Part shown: positions 49,027 through 62,563 of the stretch, piece by piece
How the letters are laid out: the number at the start of each line of letters is the position of its first letter
How positions within the stretch are numbered: the first letter of the stretch is position 1
Translations under genes and position numbers: made by a program
NCBI GenBank assembly: GCA_905182985.1
Contig: CAJJDN010000042.1
Span: 64,545-128,544 of the forward strand
Length of the DNA stretch: 64,000 nucleotides
Direction: 5' to 3'
Source of the DNA: Paramecium sonneborni
Lineage: Eukaryota > Ciliophora > Oligohymenophorea > Peniculida > Parameciidae
Notes under the pieces: generated by a model
What the model was told of the DNA's origin: nothing
What the model saw: the letters and a program-made list of their open reading frames with translations, nothing else
The model's database searches: none

Positions 49027-52000
49027 TACTATTCTTATTATTGTTATTCTTATTCTTATTACTATTATTATTATTATTATTATTATACTTCTTATTATTA
49101 TTATTGTTATTTTTAATCTTCTTATATTTTCTATTAATTTGATTATTACATGTATTATGAATGTTATCTAATCTATTAAAATTATTATAATTATTAATGT
49201 TATTGTAAGACGGATATTTATGAGATAGGAAATTGTGGAATAGGTTATTTAGGTTAAGGAGGTATTTAAGGTTACATTTAAGTAATTGAAACATTCGATA
49301 CTTATCTAAAAGGAGATTAAATTTCAGCGTGTTTAAATTGTAGTGATTTGAATGTAAACGATGCTTAATCCCAAGAATCCTAAGACTCTTAATTTTTATC
49401 GGCGAATGTTTTGAGAATCAAATCGCGAAATTGAATATCTTCATTTCGGTTTAATTGGGAAAATAAATCAAAGATTTTACTTTCATCAATTCCTCCACTA
49501 TATATAGCTGCTTACCTTCTCATAATTTTATATAGATTTTCATCATCAACCTTTTTAGTTTTATCTTTATCATCAGTTGTAATCATAAGAGAGCCTCTAA
49601 TAATTTGAATTAAGTAAGACAAGTGTAAATTAGTTTGGTTGGCTAATAAAGGTGTCAATAATATATCTAGAATATATAAATTTATAATACTTTTTTCAAT
49701 TGGTATGTAAGACTCAGCATTATGAAATAGAGTAATAAAAGAAATATTTTTTTCTGAGTAAATGTTGATTTAATTAATAAGAAAGACTAATGGATTTTCA
49801 AGATCATCTTCTTAAGTTAATTCATCTATATTTTCTTCTTCTATTATAAACTATTCTTTTATTTATTGTCCCTTTGCTAGATTGGCCTTTTCTCTTTTAT
49901 TAAGTATTGGACTTAGTTATAATGATTCTGAAAGTAAATCTCTTAAATTATTAGAAGGAATTTTCTAACTAACTAAATACAAAATTTGAAGAGTTAATTC
50001 TAAATTATTTTTTTATTCTTAATATAGTAAAAGTAATTGAATGAGTAATTTAAATCCAAGACGAGAACTCTTACTAATTTATCTTAAAAGATTAAAAGGA
50101 AATTATTAAAAGTTATTTTAATCTAACAAAAGAGAAATTAACATTTCTAATAGTAAGTTATCGGTAATTTAAAGTTACTATTCATCAGGATGAATTAATA
50201 TTTTTTATGGAATATCTATTAATTTTGGTTATAAGGCAAGAATGTCTTCTGGATGAATAAGACTTTATAATTTAGCTTTTAGTAGTCCTTAATCATGTAA
50301 ATCTTTTGGCATTCCATTAAGTACAACTCTGCTTTGTAAAATATGACAGGAAATTTAAGTTAAAATTCTTTATTATTTTAATGGAGTATCATTTATATTA
50401 ATTGATAAAGAATTAGCTAAATAATCTTATTAAAGTTGATTAGGTGCTTAACCAAATTTAGAATAGAAACATGCAGTTCCAGATTAGATTTGTAAATGAT
50501 TTAATGATCCATTTAAATAATAGGATAAATAATGTTGTATCGATTCAATTTATATAGTATGATAAAAGGGAGATGATAAAAGTAATCTATTTATAGAATG
50601 TATATATTCCACTGTATATTTTAATTGGTTTTCATAAGCTTTAGAGATTAATGATTTCTTATTCTCAAAATACTCATTCGAACTAAAATATAAACCAACA
50701 ATAGATGTAATCCAGTTTTTATAATCATTTTATTAATAAACAATATTTTAAGTTGAAATCTAAAATTCAGGTATTGGAAAATAATAGGTTTTCTAGTCTA
50801 AATTACAAAATAGTATATTTAAATCTTTTTAAGGAAAGATATTATGTGGATTTTCTTTATGAATTCTTTCTTCATCTCTATTTATTGTACATTTTGACAT
50901 AAAATCATTTTCATATGAATAATAGTCACCCCAAGAATTTATGCTTGAGTAATTGGCTTTATATTTAATTTAATTATTTTCAATTTAGAAAATATCTTGA
51001 TCAGAATCTGAATCACTTTAATCTTCATCTAACTATTTTTGATTATTATTTTTTTAATTGTTGAAGTTTCTTCTAGACTAATATAAAGGCCAAACAATTT
51101 CTTATTAATGTTCATCTTTAAGAGTTTGTTAAACCTATGGATGTGAAATAAAATGTTAAGCTGAACCTTAAGTACTTTTAAAATTAGGATATAATTGATA
51201 ACAAATTAATTAGTTCTTTAAACAATGTAGATAATGAAATTGAAATGTATCAAAATCCACACTTTACTATAATCTAAATACATCTCCAAATTTATCTAAT
51301 TTGATATGTTCAAAATACACTTGAGACTATAAAAATGGTTCCAATATTTTAGCGATAGTTTATTGATACAATTTAACAAATTACTTATTTTCACATTACC
51401 TTACACTATTTAAAGTACTAATAATTATTGGAACAATATTCATTTATGATCTCTAATCAGTTAATATCAATAAACAGTTTTATAATGTCAATGTTTATGT
51501 AAATAATACTAATAATTATAATACATGATAAAACTTTTATAAAACATTATTGTTCTAATCAATAGGTAACTCATTTAATAGTAATTGGAGTACTTCTTAA
51601 CCCAAAATTACTCCATAACCAAATGATAACATATTAATATCACTTAAGTAATTATGCATAAAATTAGAAAGTTTATCAATTCCTATCCAAGTTAAATATT
51701 TAATTATAAATTCTATAAATGTAATTTTATTATTCTAATTATCAACTTGAATTGGTAAAGACACCTTCAATTATCGTAAATATAATATTAATTAAGGTAT
51801 TTTGATAATAAGCATCTCTATTATTCTTAATAATTGATCCCAACCATAAAGATACATTCTATTATCATCTTTGTATTAATTTAATTTAATATTAAAGACT
51901 TATTCAACAAATCTAAAATTCTCTTCAAAAAATCTATCAACTATTGTTTAAGCTATAATATCAATCAACTTAATAAAATTAGAATTCAATTATGGTTCTA

Positions 52001-55000
52001 TAATATGATTTAATTCAAATCTTATGATAATATCAGTCTGAGTTAATTAAAGCAACTCCTTCTCTTTCTCTTTTAATAATCTCTCTTATTCTTTCGTTAA
52101 TTTTACACTTGTCTATAATGAAGATTATCTAGTTGCATGAACTCTAGATAACTCTGAATATGTATCACTTATACTAAGACTGTCCTATTCAATTATTATC
52201 TTATACACCATTGGATTATTCACCAAAACAGGATGAAACTATAATAAATATGATAATGGACATTCAATATATCTTTAAGGCATCTTAACATGATGCAATT
52301 CCTCTAAATTCTTTATCTATTATGCATGCCAATCTATATGCTCATTTAACATTATCTATTTCAAAATCATCAATATTAAATCCTTTGCTGTTCTACAATC
52401 TATTCCTATCAAATAAATCAAATTTTCTAAAAATACTGGTTGTGATTCCTCATATTCCATATAACTTGTATTAATTTTCATTCCTAATAAAATTTCTAAT
52501 AATGTAGAGTTATCTTGTTTCTATCTTTTTGTAAGTATTTCATATAACTTACTTTAATTGTGCAAACCAAAATTATTTAAACATTACAATAATTAAGTTA
52601 TTACCTATTTATCAGTAACAAATCTTCTTTATATCAATTATCTCAAATAAATGCTATTTTATGTTGAATCTCTCTCTTCTCTTAAACCTTTATTACTATT
52701 TACATAAGTATCAATCTCATTTAATAAATTATGAGTCTTTTATGATTCTTCTTATAACTATAAATTCATTATGCATATTTATATCAAAAATTCTATATAT
52801 ATTTCTATATTATTCCAATATCTTTCTAATAACTAATCATGCATATTTTGTTAATTCATCACAAATCTTATTAAGTATTTCTAGGCTTCCTACAATTCCT
52901 TACAGAATAGTCTTAATGTACTAAATTTATTTTCAAATAACACATTTAATTCATTTGTTAGTTATTGGGCCTTTTAGCATATCTCTGTGTAACTTAATTC
53001 AGAAATATTTATTTATTCTAATTCTTTATACTCATTTTTGTTTTATATTATCATCTAATCATTCATATCCTAAATCAAAGTGAATCCTATCTAAATCATC
53101 TCCTAAAATGATAAAACAAATTTCTATTCTTTCTAACACTCTAAATCAATTAAAATCACATTTTAATATATTTTTTCATGTTCCTATTATGAAATCTATT
53201 ACAAAAGTGCTAACAATTACAAAGAATGGTAAAATAAATTCATTTTTTTATTTAAATCGTTACCCTACTATGATCTAAATTCTTATAAAGTTACAAAAAT
53301 ATAATCCAATATTTTCTAAATATGTTATTATTTTTTAGCAATAGTGAATAAATATTCTAAAAGATTACTATTAGATTTTTAACCCTTTAATTATTAATCT
53401 AAAAGTTAGTTAATGAGTTCATCTAATTTCTATTAAAAATCATTGATTACCACCTAAATTCTTTCTTGTAATGTTAGTTATGGATCAAATAAAGGGAAGT
53501 TTTAATTTAAAATCCTCAAAAAAAAATCATTGTCAGTAATGGCTATGATTTTCTATTTTTATTCTTATTCAATTAAATTCTTAGCATCAGTTTAAATTTA
53601 TTAATTAATTTGATAAGTTTCTGAATTTTCACCTTTAATTTCTGATTCAAAAATTAGATCTTCCAAATCTTCTTCATCATCTGATATTCTTCCATTAAAT
53701 ATCATATCAAGAACAACAGATAATTCAGGAACCTCCGCTCTTTGGATAGCTTTCTTAGCTAATTTTGGATTAAACCCCATTTCTTCAACTCTATCTAAAA
53801 TTCCCTAAATTTCTGGTTTATCAAAAATTGATTTCTTTTATTCTTTTGTATCTTTACCTTATTGTAATTGATTGTGCTCTTATTGAGGTGCTTAATCTAT
53901 TTACTCTAAACCTCCTAATTTTCTTAAATCCTATATTTAAGTATCTTTAATTAAATATAATCTTTAAATAAGTTATTCTAATAAATTCTTTAATGGACCT
54001 TCACAATTACCACAAAGAAGTGAGCCAATCATTTCTCTAAGCAAATGAGTTTAAGAAAGTATTAATTCATTGAAGATCTATTCTAATTATTATGGATCAA
54101 TTATGTATAAATCAGATAATTGAATTTTATCCAAAAGCATTTTTTTGAAAATTGATTATTTTATGATATTGTCTATATGTAAATTAAAAGCTTCAATAAA
54201 ACTAGGTAGAATTTTCTTGACAACCTCTTATTCTTTATTATTATTTAATGGTAGTTTTTAAACATTATCTATATGTTTCATCATATCAATTAAATCTAAA
54301 TAAAAAGATTTGTTTTAATAACAAATAAATGTGAATTATATTGGTTAATTCTGTTATTCTAAATTTTAAAATAGATTTAAAAAAAACTTGAAAGACTTAA
54401 GAATGTCTTACATGTAAGTAACATGTGAAATCAATTTTAATCCTTAAGANTTACAAAAATATAATCCAATATTTTCTAAATATGTTATTATTTTTTAGCA
54501 ATAGTGAATAAATATTCTAAAAGATTACTATTAGATTTTTAACCCTTTAATTATTAATCTAAAAGTTAGTTAATGAGTTCATCTAATTTCTATTAAAAAT
54601 CATTGATTACCACCTAAATTCTTTCTTGTAATGTTAGTTATGGATCAAATAAAGGGAAGTTTTAATTTAAAATCCTCAAAAAAAAATCATTGTCAGTAAT
54701 GGCTATGATTTTCTATTTTTATTCTTATTCAATTAAATTCTTAGCATCAGTTTAAATTTATTAATTAATTTGATAAGTTTCTGAATTTTCACCTTTAATT
54801 TCTGATTCAAAAATTAGATCTTCCAAATCTTCTTCATCATCTGATATTCTTCCATTAAATATCATATCAAGAACAACAGATAATTCAGGAACCTCCGCTC
54901 TTTGGATAGCTTTCTTAGCTAATTTTGGATTAAACCCCATTTCTTCAACTCTATCTAAAATTCCCTAAATTTCTGGTTTATCAAAAATTGATTTCTTTTA

Positions 55001-58000
55001 TTCTTTTGTATCTTTACCTTATTGTAATTGATTGTGCTCTTATTGAGGTGCTTAATCTATTTACTCTAAACCTCCTAATTTTCTTAAATCCTATATTTAA
55101 GTATCTTTAATTAAATATAATCTTTAAATAAGTTATTCTAATAAATTCTTTAATGGACCTTCACAATTACCACAAAGAAGTGAGCCAATCATTTCTCTAA
55201 GCAAATGAGTTTAAGAAAGTATTAATTCATTGAAGATCTATTCTAATTATTATGGATCAATTATGTATAAATCAGATAATTGAATTTTATCCAAAAGCAT
55301 TTTTTTGAAAATTGATTATTTTATGATATTGTCTATATGTAAATTAAAAGCTTCAATAAAACTAGGTAGAATTTTCTTGACAACCTCTTATTCTTTATTA
55401 TTATTTAATGGTAGTTTTTAAACATTATCTATATGTTTCATCATATCAATTAAATCTAAATAAAAAGATTTGTTTTAATAACAAATAAATGTGAATTATA
55501 TTGGTTAATTCTGTTATTCTAAATTTTAAAATAGATTTAAAAAAAACTTGAAAGACTTAAGAATGTCTTACATGTAAGTAACATGTGAAATCAATTTTAA
55601 TCCTTAAGATTCTTTAATTTGTTAGTATTTTTCTCTAAAATTGAGAAAGAATAATTATGTTATTTCTCCATATTTTTTTATAATAAATTACTTTTATTCT
55701 ACAGTAGCTTATAATTATAATTTATTTATTAAATCTACACATGATTCTTAGAGAGGTATTTAATTATCTTTACTAATTCTTCTTCTCATTTGAGAATCTT
55801 CATCATAACTATTTTAAAATCTTTATATCTAAGATTTGGCTGCCATATTCATCATAATAGATTCATGAAATCCAGCATGTTGGGAAGACAAGAAGTAAAT
55901 TTGCAATAGTTAAGCAATCAATAAATGAATATCTTAATTTTATACCCCTCCTTAACTAACACAAATCTTTATTAAATAATGTATTAAATGGAAACGACTT
56001 AAAATATAAAATCCTCTATAAGTTTATGGTGAAATGTGTTTAATAATCTTTCTAAAGAAATATTTATAACTCATATGTACTGATAAAGCATCATAATCAA
56101 CTAACTTACTTATATCAATTATTTTCTAATCCCCAATAATCATATAATTCTACGATATTAGATCTAATTCTTTCCATAAAGAAGTAAATGGATTAAGTTT
56201 ACCTTTTTTACATAAGATTCCAACATAATGTTCCACATATTTGTCCTTATTCTTGCTTCCTATTAAAATTGGACTCATTATTATTTTCTCCAAAGCATCA
56301 ACAAACTTTTAATTCTTTAACAATGAATTAAACAACATATCTTTTTATCTTTAAGCTTCTTCCAATTGTAGTTCTTCATATCCTTAAAATTAACGATACA
56401 ATGATGATTTCTTTTCAGGTTGTAATTACATAAATAATTACAACAAAGCTTAAAGACTTTTTGAATATCCATAAAATGATTGCAATTTATCTTGATTGCT
56501 AACTATTTCTTCAATTTTATCTTTGCTTAAATCAACCAATTATGAAATTGATACAAAAGTGTTTTCTATTACTTTTTCTATTTGCTTTTTAGCTTATAGA
56601 CTTTAACTATACAACATAATGATCTTTTTAGCAAAATCTTCACTTACTGAAGGATCATGAAGAAGTTCAATTGAGGGTAAATAACATTTTGTAAATATCT
56701 ACTTTATAAGATTCTCTTATCTTTATTAATCTTTGTCATTACTTGATGATAAGGCCAATGATATCGCTTATTCATTCGTACTTATAGCAATCAATAAATT
56801 TATTATTGTTACAATTAAATGTGATCCTCTTGAACATATTTTCAACAGTTCCATAATTCTTTCAATGAGAAATTATAAATTTTAATTTTCATAAAATTCT
56901 CTCACTCTTCCTGGGTTCTCTCCCATATTTATTGCTAACAAAGTAATTAAATATATGTATAATTATTCGTTAAGCTAAGAATTATGTAAGTTATTTTCTA
57001 ATATCTTGTTTGACCAAATTTCAGATAGTAATTTGTGATATCTTTCAGGTACAGGCATCATGAATTCAGATTAAGCATTTTAAATCTAAACTTAATCAAA
57101 TTCTTATTTATAATAAGTAACTAATTGATTTAATAATTGAAACCCTCTAATTTAGAGTAAGAGTTATTAAGTTTTGGAACAATATTTTAGAATTTCAAGC
57201 AATCCTTAAACGATTTGTGTTTCTAATGTATAATCTAATTATTAGTTCTGACTATTTCCTGGTAGTTCAATAATAAGATTTACTGAATAAGTCAATAAAG
57301 GATTTAAAATGTGAAAAGGTAGTTGACTTTATCCATCATCCAAAAATGATTTCCTAATGATTTAAATAATAATGTTATTCCACTATTAATAATTAGGTTA
57401 TTTCTTAAAGACTTATGTAAATTAGGGATCTAATAATTGTTGAAAAAATATTTATTAAAATTTTGGGCTTAATGACAATTTATTTTCATAGGAGCTGCCT
57501 TCAGCAATTTGAAATTCTTATTTCCATTCCATTAAGAAGTCTTGTATTCCTTAGAGTTCAAACAACTATAACTTTTCTAAAAAGTTATTATGTTCAAAGA
57601 GTTGGATTTATTTGGATTTAATAAATTAAAGGCTTTGTACTAAAACGTCATTTAATGATTAATCTTTATTAATAGCTATCATTCGTATTAATAGAAATAG
57701 AAAATCTTTTTAATCTATTAATCTATTAGTTATATCTAACATATGTTTATGATTGATAATTTGAATTTCTTGAAAGACACATCTGAAATGGAATATATAA
57801 TTGTTCATAAACAATTTTTAAATTAATAGTTCTGTCCCTGAATAATGACATAATAATCTTATGAAGACTTAATCAAAAAGTATACTATCTTTATCTAATA
57901 TATTGTCTTCAAAAATTTGAAGGGTTTGTTTATAAGGATTTTTAGTGGAATCAAATTAGATTTCAAGAGAATGAGGAGGATTTTTTAAGATTTTACGAAA

Positions 58001-58782
58001 ATTGCTCATATCTAAAAATCTTTAATAATTGATCATATCATCAGAAGGAAGAATAAACTTTAACATACAATGATCCAATTAAAATTAGAATAATTCTTAT
58101 TGTTCTAAATTATTTAAATTGTATATGCTCTTTTATAAGAATGCATTAATATACATAAATCTTAAGAATACTCTTTCAAAGAGGTCAACTGGAGAATTAA
58201 TTATATATTATACTTTTAAATTTGCTAGCTTTTGATGCACCAATAGATTCAATAAGGAATTAAATACATTATACAATTTTTTAAGTATTTGACAAATTGT
58301 AATCTGGATTGTGAAATATTAAAGTTAATAGATGCTCATGACTGAATATCATGTCAACTTTCGATATAATTTAAATGAATACCTATTTTAGGATTGCTAC
58401 AAGTCACAATTAAATCACAACACTATAAACATAAATTCCAAATTTAAATTGAATCACATTCTCCAAGTAATTAAATACAAGGATTTTAATTTTATTCTTT
58501 AAACAAAGCCACTCCTGCTTCTAGAATCTTATCAATGGTTTCACTGATAATACATATGTATTTAGGATCTTGTAATTATTTACATTATGCAAAGTCTGAA
58601 ATTCTTTCTATTAAGGGTTTATTTGTAGTTTCTATCCAACTGAAGTCTTCTAAATCAATTTGTTTAAGTCTTTTGAATCTTTTAGCTATGCTTTCGTAAA
58701 ATGCTTAGGGTATTCTCATCTTTAATTTAATTAATGAATATATTTTTCTATTATTAATAAGGTTATTTTTTTCAGTATACAT
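46237..58782 (-). CDS. HUWE1/TOM1-type giant HECT E3 ubiquitin ligase
   Basis: I read this as one gene of 12.5 kb. The N-terminus (start MYTEKNNLINNRKIYS; an in-frame ATG at 58719 is an alternative) and the next several kb are helical, as in the armadillo-like DUF908/DUF913 part of HUWE1/TOM1. A UBA domain (RVEEMGFNPKLAKKAIQRAE) is followed by an acidic stretch (SDDEEDLEDL). Farther on come an acidic/Ser stretch, a segment like DUF4414 (IDIPQKILIHPDE) and a Gln-rich linker. The HECT domain ends FIKAHACFNRIDLPEY ... SGFDLS; the catalytic Cys is formed across intron 46340-46366 (TG|T). Without the assembly duplication the protein would be about 3,750 residues, normal for this family. Continuity between the sampled segments was not checked base by base. 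Confidence 0.8.
46340..46366 (-). other. 27-nt intron splitting the catalytic cysteine codon
   Basis: Minus strand GTAATATT...TTATTAG. Splicing joins GCATG to TTTTAATAG, giving Ala-Cys-Phe-Asn, the catalytic-cysteine motif of HECT ligases. Without splicing the codon reads Trp. Confidence 0.85.
48974..49150 (-). repeat. TAA/TAG triplet tract encoding poly-Gln
   Basis: The plus strand shows a long (TTA)n microsatellite with a few CTA, TTC and TTG units. On the minus strand, in the HECT gene's frame, this is runs of TAA and TAG (Gln) with some GAA (Glu) and CAA, giving a Gln/Glu-rich linker of about 60 residues. Such tracts are prone to length change. Confidence 0.85.
53291..54449 (-). repeat. 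Direct duplication C, copy 1 (1159 bp)
   Basis: Identical by eye to 54451-55609 with one N at 54450. It lies inside the HECT ligase gene and repeats the UBA-containing part. Same signature as duplications A and B; most likely an assembly artefact. Confidence 0.9.
54451..55609 (-). repeat. Direct duplication C, copy 2 (1159 bp)
   Basis: Second copy of the block at 53291-54449. If taken literally, the ligase would contain two UBA domains and an N inside its frame; collapsing the two gives a normal single-UBA protein. Confidence 0.9.
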
Positions 58783-58949
58783 AATTTGATATAAAAAATT
58801 AAACAATAGTGAATAAGAGGAATTGATTTTGTAATTTAGATGGATTTTTTTTTAACATAATTGTGAGTTAAAAGAAAACGATTTAAAAAAATAATAGAAA
58901 AAAGATTTCAATTATGATTTAATTGAATATATGTGTGTGTTTAATGAAA

Positions 58950-60157
58950 TCATATATCTTATTCGATTAGTTCATCATTAGTTCCTTCTTCTTATTATTC
59001 TTTTTTAAAGCAATTATCTTATTCTATCTATTAAATAATTTAATTAATATTTTCGATAGCCTATTCATATTTAAGAAGTATTAATGGTTAGTTATAATTG
59101 TTTTTAAGTGTAGTGCTAATTTCTATTTTGAAATCATACAATTCTTTAAGCACTGATAATAATATATAAATAAAATTTACTTAGATTACTATGATTCCCT
59201 TCATCTTCGAATTCAAGAAGAGGATTAGGTTATGATTATTATGAAATATCTAGTAAGGATGGTATTCTAGATTCAGTTGTAGATTCAGTAGAACCTGTTT
59301 TGAGATTTTAGAAGTCTTCCCTCATTTAAATTTCATCCAAATTTTCATCGAATTTAATTCCTCCATTTAAAATGGTCACATTATTTTTGAGAAACCAAAG
59401 CTACTTGATTTATAATTCATAAATAAATGTTAAACTTTTATTATTTAAGAATTATTTAGAATAGTAATTATAGCACATAAGATTCGAAAGATCGAAAAGA
59501 GGTGTTAGTATTTTAGTTATTAATTATTCTATTGTAAATGCTAAAGGGACAACTTTCGTAATATAAATGAATGATTCATCTTCTGTTTAAATAAGAAACT
59601 CCATTTATATCATATCTAATGGAACTTCTAAATTAGGTGATAAATCTTCAATATCTTAATTCGTCATAAATCTAAGGTTTCTAAACATTGTCCGTACTAC
59701 ATTTGATTCCTATCTACTCATAGTGTATAATGGAATGCAAGGACCTATATTTCACCATATTCTAATTATATACCTCCTTTTGCTTACTCTATTAAGATAT
59801 CCCAAAGAGCTTTACTTACGTATTGAGCTTAATTACACTTATCAACTTTTAGAATTTACTCTAATGAGTTTTATTGTATAATTTATGCCTGTATACCAAA
59901 CTCCCTTTTAAAATTGTTCATTATGTTATTTAATTACACTTGTTCCTCTTAACAAATACTATATTTAATACTATTAAATTATACCAAAGAGAATAGTTAT
60001 CAATTTTACAGAAGTTAGGATTAGAATTACTAATATCCTCATTAAATTATTCATACCTAAACTATAAATATTCTTAATACCATTTCCTACATATAGCATA
60101 TATTTAACTCCCTGAAAGATCATTTCCTATCGTAAATATTTAATCGATTAAATTCAT
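58950..60157 (-). CDS. DUSP-like domain protein
   Basis: It starts MNLIDQIFTIGNDLSGSQ. The first 160 residues have the outline of a DUSP domain: ICRKWYQEYLQFRYEQF at the front and YVSKALWDILIEQAKGGPCI at the back, matching the family's W..Y and ...LW..L...YGG.P.I. A region with beta-strand character follows (MEFLIQTEDESFIYITKVVP), and the C-terminus is helical and Gln/Glu-rich. Introns of 26, 29 and 28 nt restore the frame. DUSP domains normally accompany ubiquitin-specific proteases, but no protease Cys or His box is present. It lies just upstream of the HECT ligase on the same strand. Confidence 0.5.
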
Positions 60158-60205
60158 TTATTTTTATATTATAACATTTATATTTTGTTCATTATTTTTA
60201 TCTTT

Positions 60206-62563
60206 TCACATCCAATATTTAATAATAAATTGCACATCCCAAAGAAACATAACAAATAAATTAGATTTAATTATATCTAAATAATCAATTGAAGTTTCCA
60301 TCTTGTCTAAATTATATTTTTATTCTCTCAAATTATGCTTCATTTAAATATTATTATAAAATTTATTAATATCATAAGATATAATCTCAAATTTACTTTT
60401 CACTCTGACTTCTCTGGAAAAACTTTACTAAATAATTTCATATCCACCTTTTATCCTTTACTAGATGATATAGTCATTTCTAAATCTCTTGAAATTGAAG
60501 AAATCTACTATTTCTACATTATACTATTTATCTCTTTTTCAATCTCATCTTATCTCATCTACATTTTATTTTTATCCTCAATAATTGATAATTCAATCTC
60601 CTTTCTACCCTATTACATTCCTCTTGATACAACTAATATCGATTTCCTTTTACTATTAAATTTATTTTTCATTCTCCTCTTCTATTCTTCCTTATTCTCA
60701 AAATATCTCCATTTTTAAAACCACTTAAATCTTATGTACTTTTTGAGTTTTAAACATATCATCAACAAATCCTTTCTCATTTCAATCAAATATGCTTTTA
60801 GCAGATATTTCATCATTTAAATCAATATGAAATATAAAGGATAAATACTTTCCATATTTTCCTTAGAAACATAAATTCCTATTCCAAGAACAATAGATAA
60901 ACCATATATTTATGTAATAGTACGATCTAATTGATTCAACATATTAAATTCATATGGTTAATATCTTATTGTTAATTATTAATAAACATAAATAATGATA
61001 TAAATTTATATAGCCTTTATGATTATATAAGTTTCATAAAATTGTAAAATTATTATTATTAACTCTTTCTAAATTAATTTAATAATTTCCCAAAAATATC
61101 CTACAATATATTCTTAACAATACTTACCACACTATCTGCATTTTTTATAGATATTATGATTATTATTATAATTGATTCAATACATGTTACAATTCTTGTA
61201 AGTTATTTCTAAATTATCTATTATCTTCATTTTCATAACACTCATTACAAATATAAAGACAAATTTAACATTTATTATATATTTGTGGTAAATAAAAATC
61301 TTTATGACATTATTTGCATTATTTAGAATCATTACATTCAATACATTTATTATTCATCAAAATAAAATTAATCTTACATTATAAATATATTTTTTATCCT
61401 AAATGAATGGCTTCAATAACATTTTAATTGTTTTCAATTGAATGGATAAATCTTTCAACACCTATTTAAAGTTATAATTCAATGATTTAATTTATAATAA
61501 AGACATCATTATTAAATTAATCTCTATCAATTTAATAATAAGCTGAATCCAAAATTTTTTCGTTATTGCATATTGGTTTAAGATACCAAGTCATAGGACT
61601 TATATAACAATTTAAACATTAAAATTGATTCTATTTTCCATAATTTATTAAGGGACTTTACAATCATTAAAAATCTTCTCGTATAAATTTAATTCTTATG
61701 TTTGTAATGAGTAATCAATTTTGAAAATAAACCCTAAAATGGTTTATAAGATTGATTCATAAAACTCTATGATAAATGTTTGAAAATATATCTTTTCCAT
61801 ACCCACCAATTATATTATTTAGAACTCCACTTTTTAAAGAAATATTCTCAATTTAATTTTTAATTCCTGCACTTTTGAATAGTAATATTTATGATTTTGG
61901 ATTATATTCTATTAAACTCAAATGGCAAATCCCATCTAATTTTTAATTGTCTATTTTATAGATGTCTATTCAAATTTTGTTTTTTAATTCAACAACATAT
62001 GATAATTCTAAAACATAATAAGGATCCTATCTCCAATATAATGTAAATGAAAATTTTTAATAAATTGTTATATTGTATTCTTTCATGCTGTTGATGCTCA
62101 TTTATTTTTAGAGAAATAGTAATCTTCCTTTTTCATTACCTTAATCTTTCTAATCAATAACATGACTTTGATTCATAACCTTATATTCGATATATTTTGA
62201 CCAGAAACCTGAAGAATACAAATAGTCATGCTCATATTCAACTTTTATGGAAACATTTTAAAAAGGATCATTAAAGTTTAATATACTGCTTTCATTATCA
62301 TCAAATTAACAAATGAATTCTTGTGTTCTTTATATTCTTAAACAATTATTCAATATATTTACTTCAAAGAGAAACTTAGAAACAATTATCAAAATTTAAA
62401 GTTCATATACAAAAAATAAAGATTTTTTATTTAGAAGTTGTTCTTAATAAAGTTAAGATTATTTTAAATTAACATCTAAAATAATGCTAAGAAAAAAAAT
62501 ATAATTGAATATTTATATTTGTTATTTATTTATTGCTCTTAAATATAATTTTAATTCTTCTTC
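60206..62563 (-). pseudogene. LamG-like/Cys-rich membrane protein gene, probably broken
   Basis: The coding segments are clear: an extracellular region (SSGFWSKYIEYKV, DPYYVLELSYVVELKNKI, IEYNPKSQILLFKSAG), a Cys-rich part (MNNKCIECNDSKQCQQCHKD), TM helices (ELIIIILQFYETYIIIKAIQ, YGLSIVLGIGIYVS) and a cytosolic tail ending QFIIKYWM at TGA 60206-60208. A 20-nt intron near the tail restores its frame. However, a TGA at 61970-61972 lies in the middle of a good frame (NKI-stop-IDIYKID). A second at 61177-61179 lies in KNCNMY-stop-INYNNN, and the frame also shifts in at least two places. No ATG was found for the N-terminal frame. Pseudogene, sequence errors or unusual introns are all possible. Confidence 0.5.

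Noticed and set aside
48968..49294. Poly-Asn protein on the minus strand
   Set aside because: It is the wrong frame of the TAA repeat tract; the HECT gene's frame reads Gln/Glu there.
60335..60718. Hydrophobic plus-strand frame of 127 codons
   Set aside because: It lies opposite the well-supported cytosolic tail of the minus-strand gene, so it is a shadow.
61970..61972. Selenocysteine or reassigned TGA
   Set aside because: Two TGAs plus frameshifts in one gene fit decay or sequence error better; no selenocysteine insertion element was looked for or seen.
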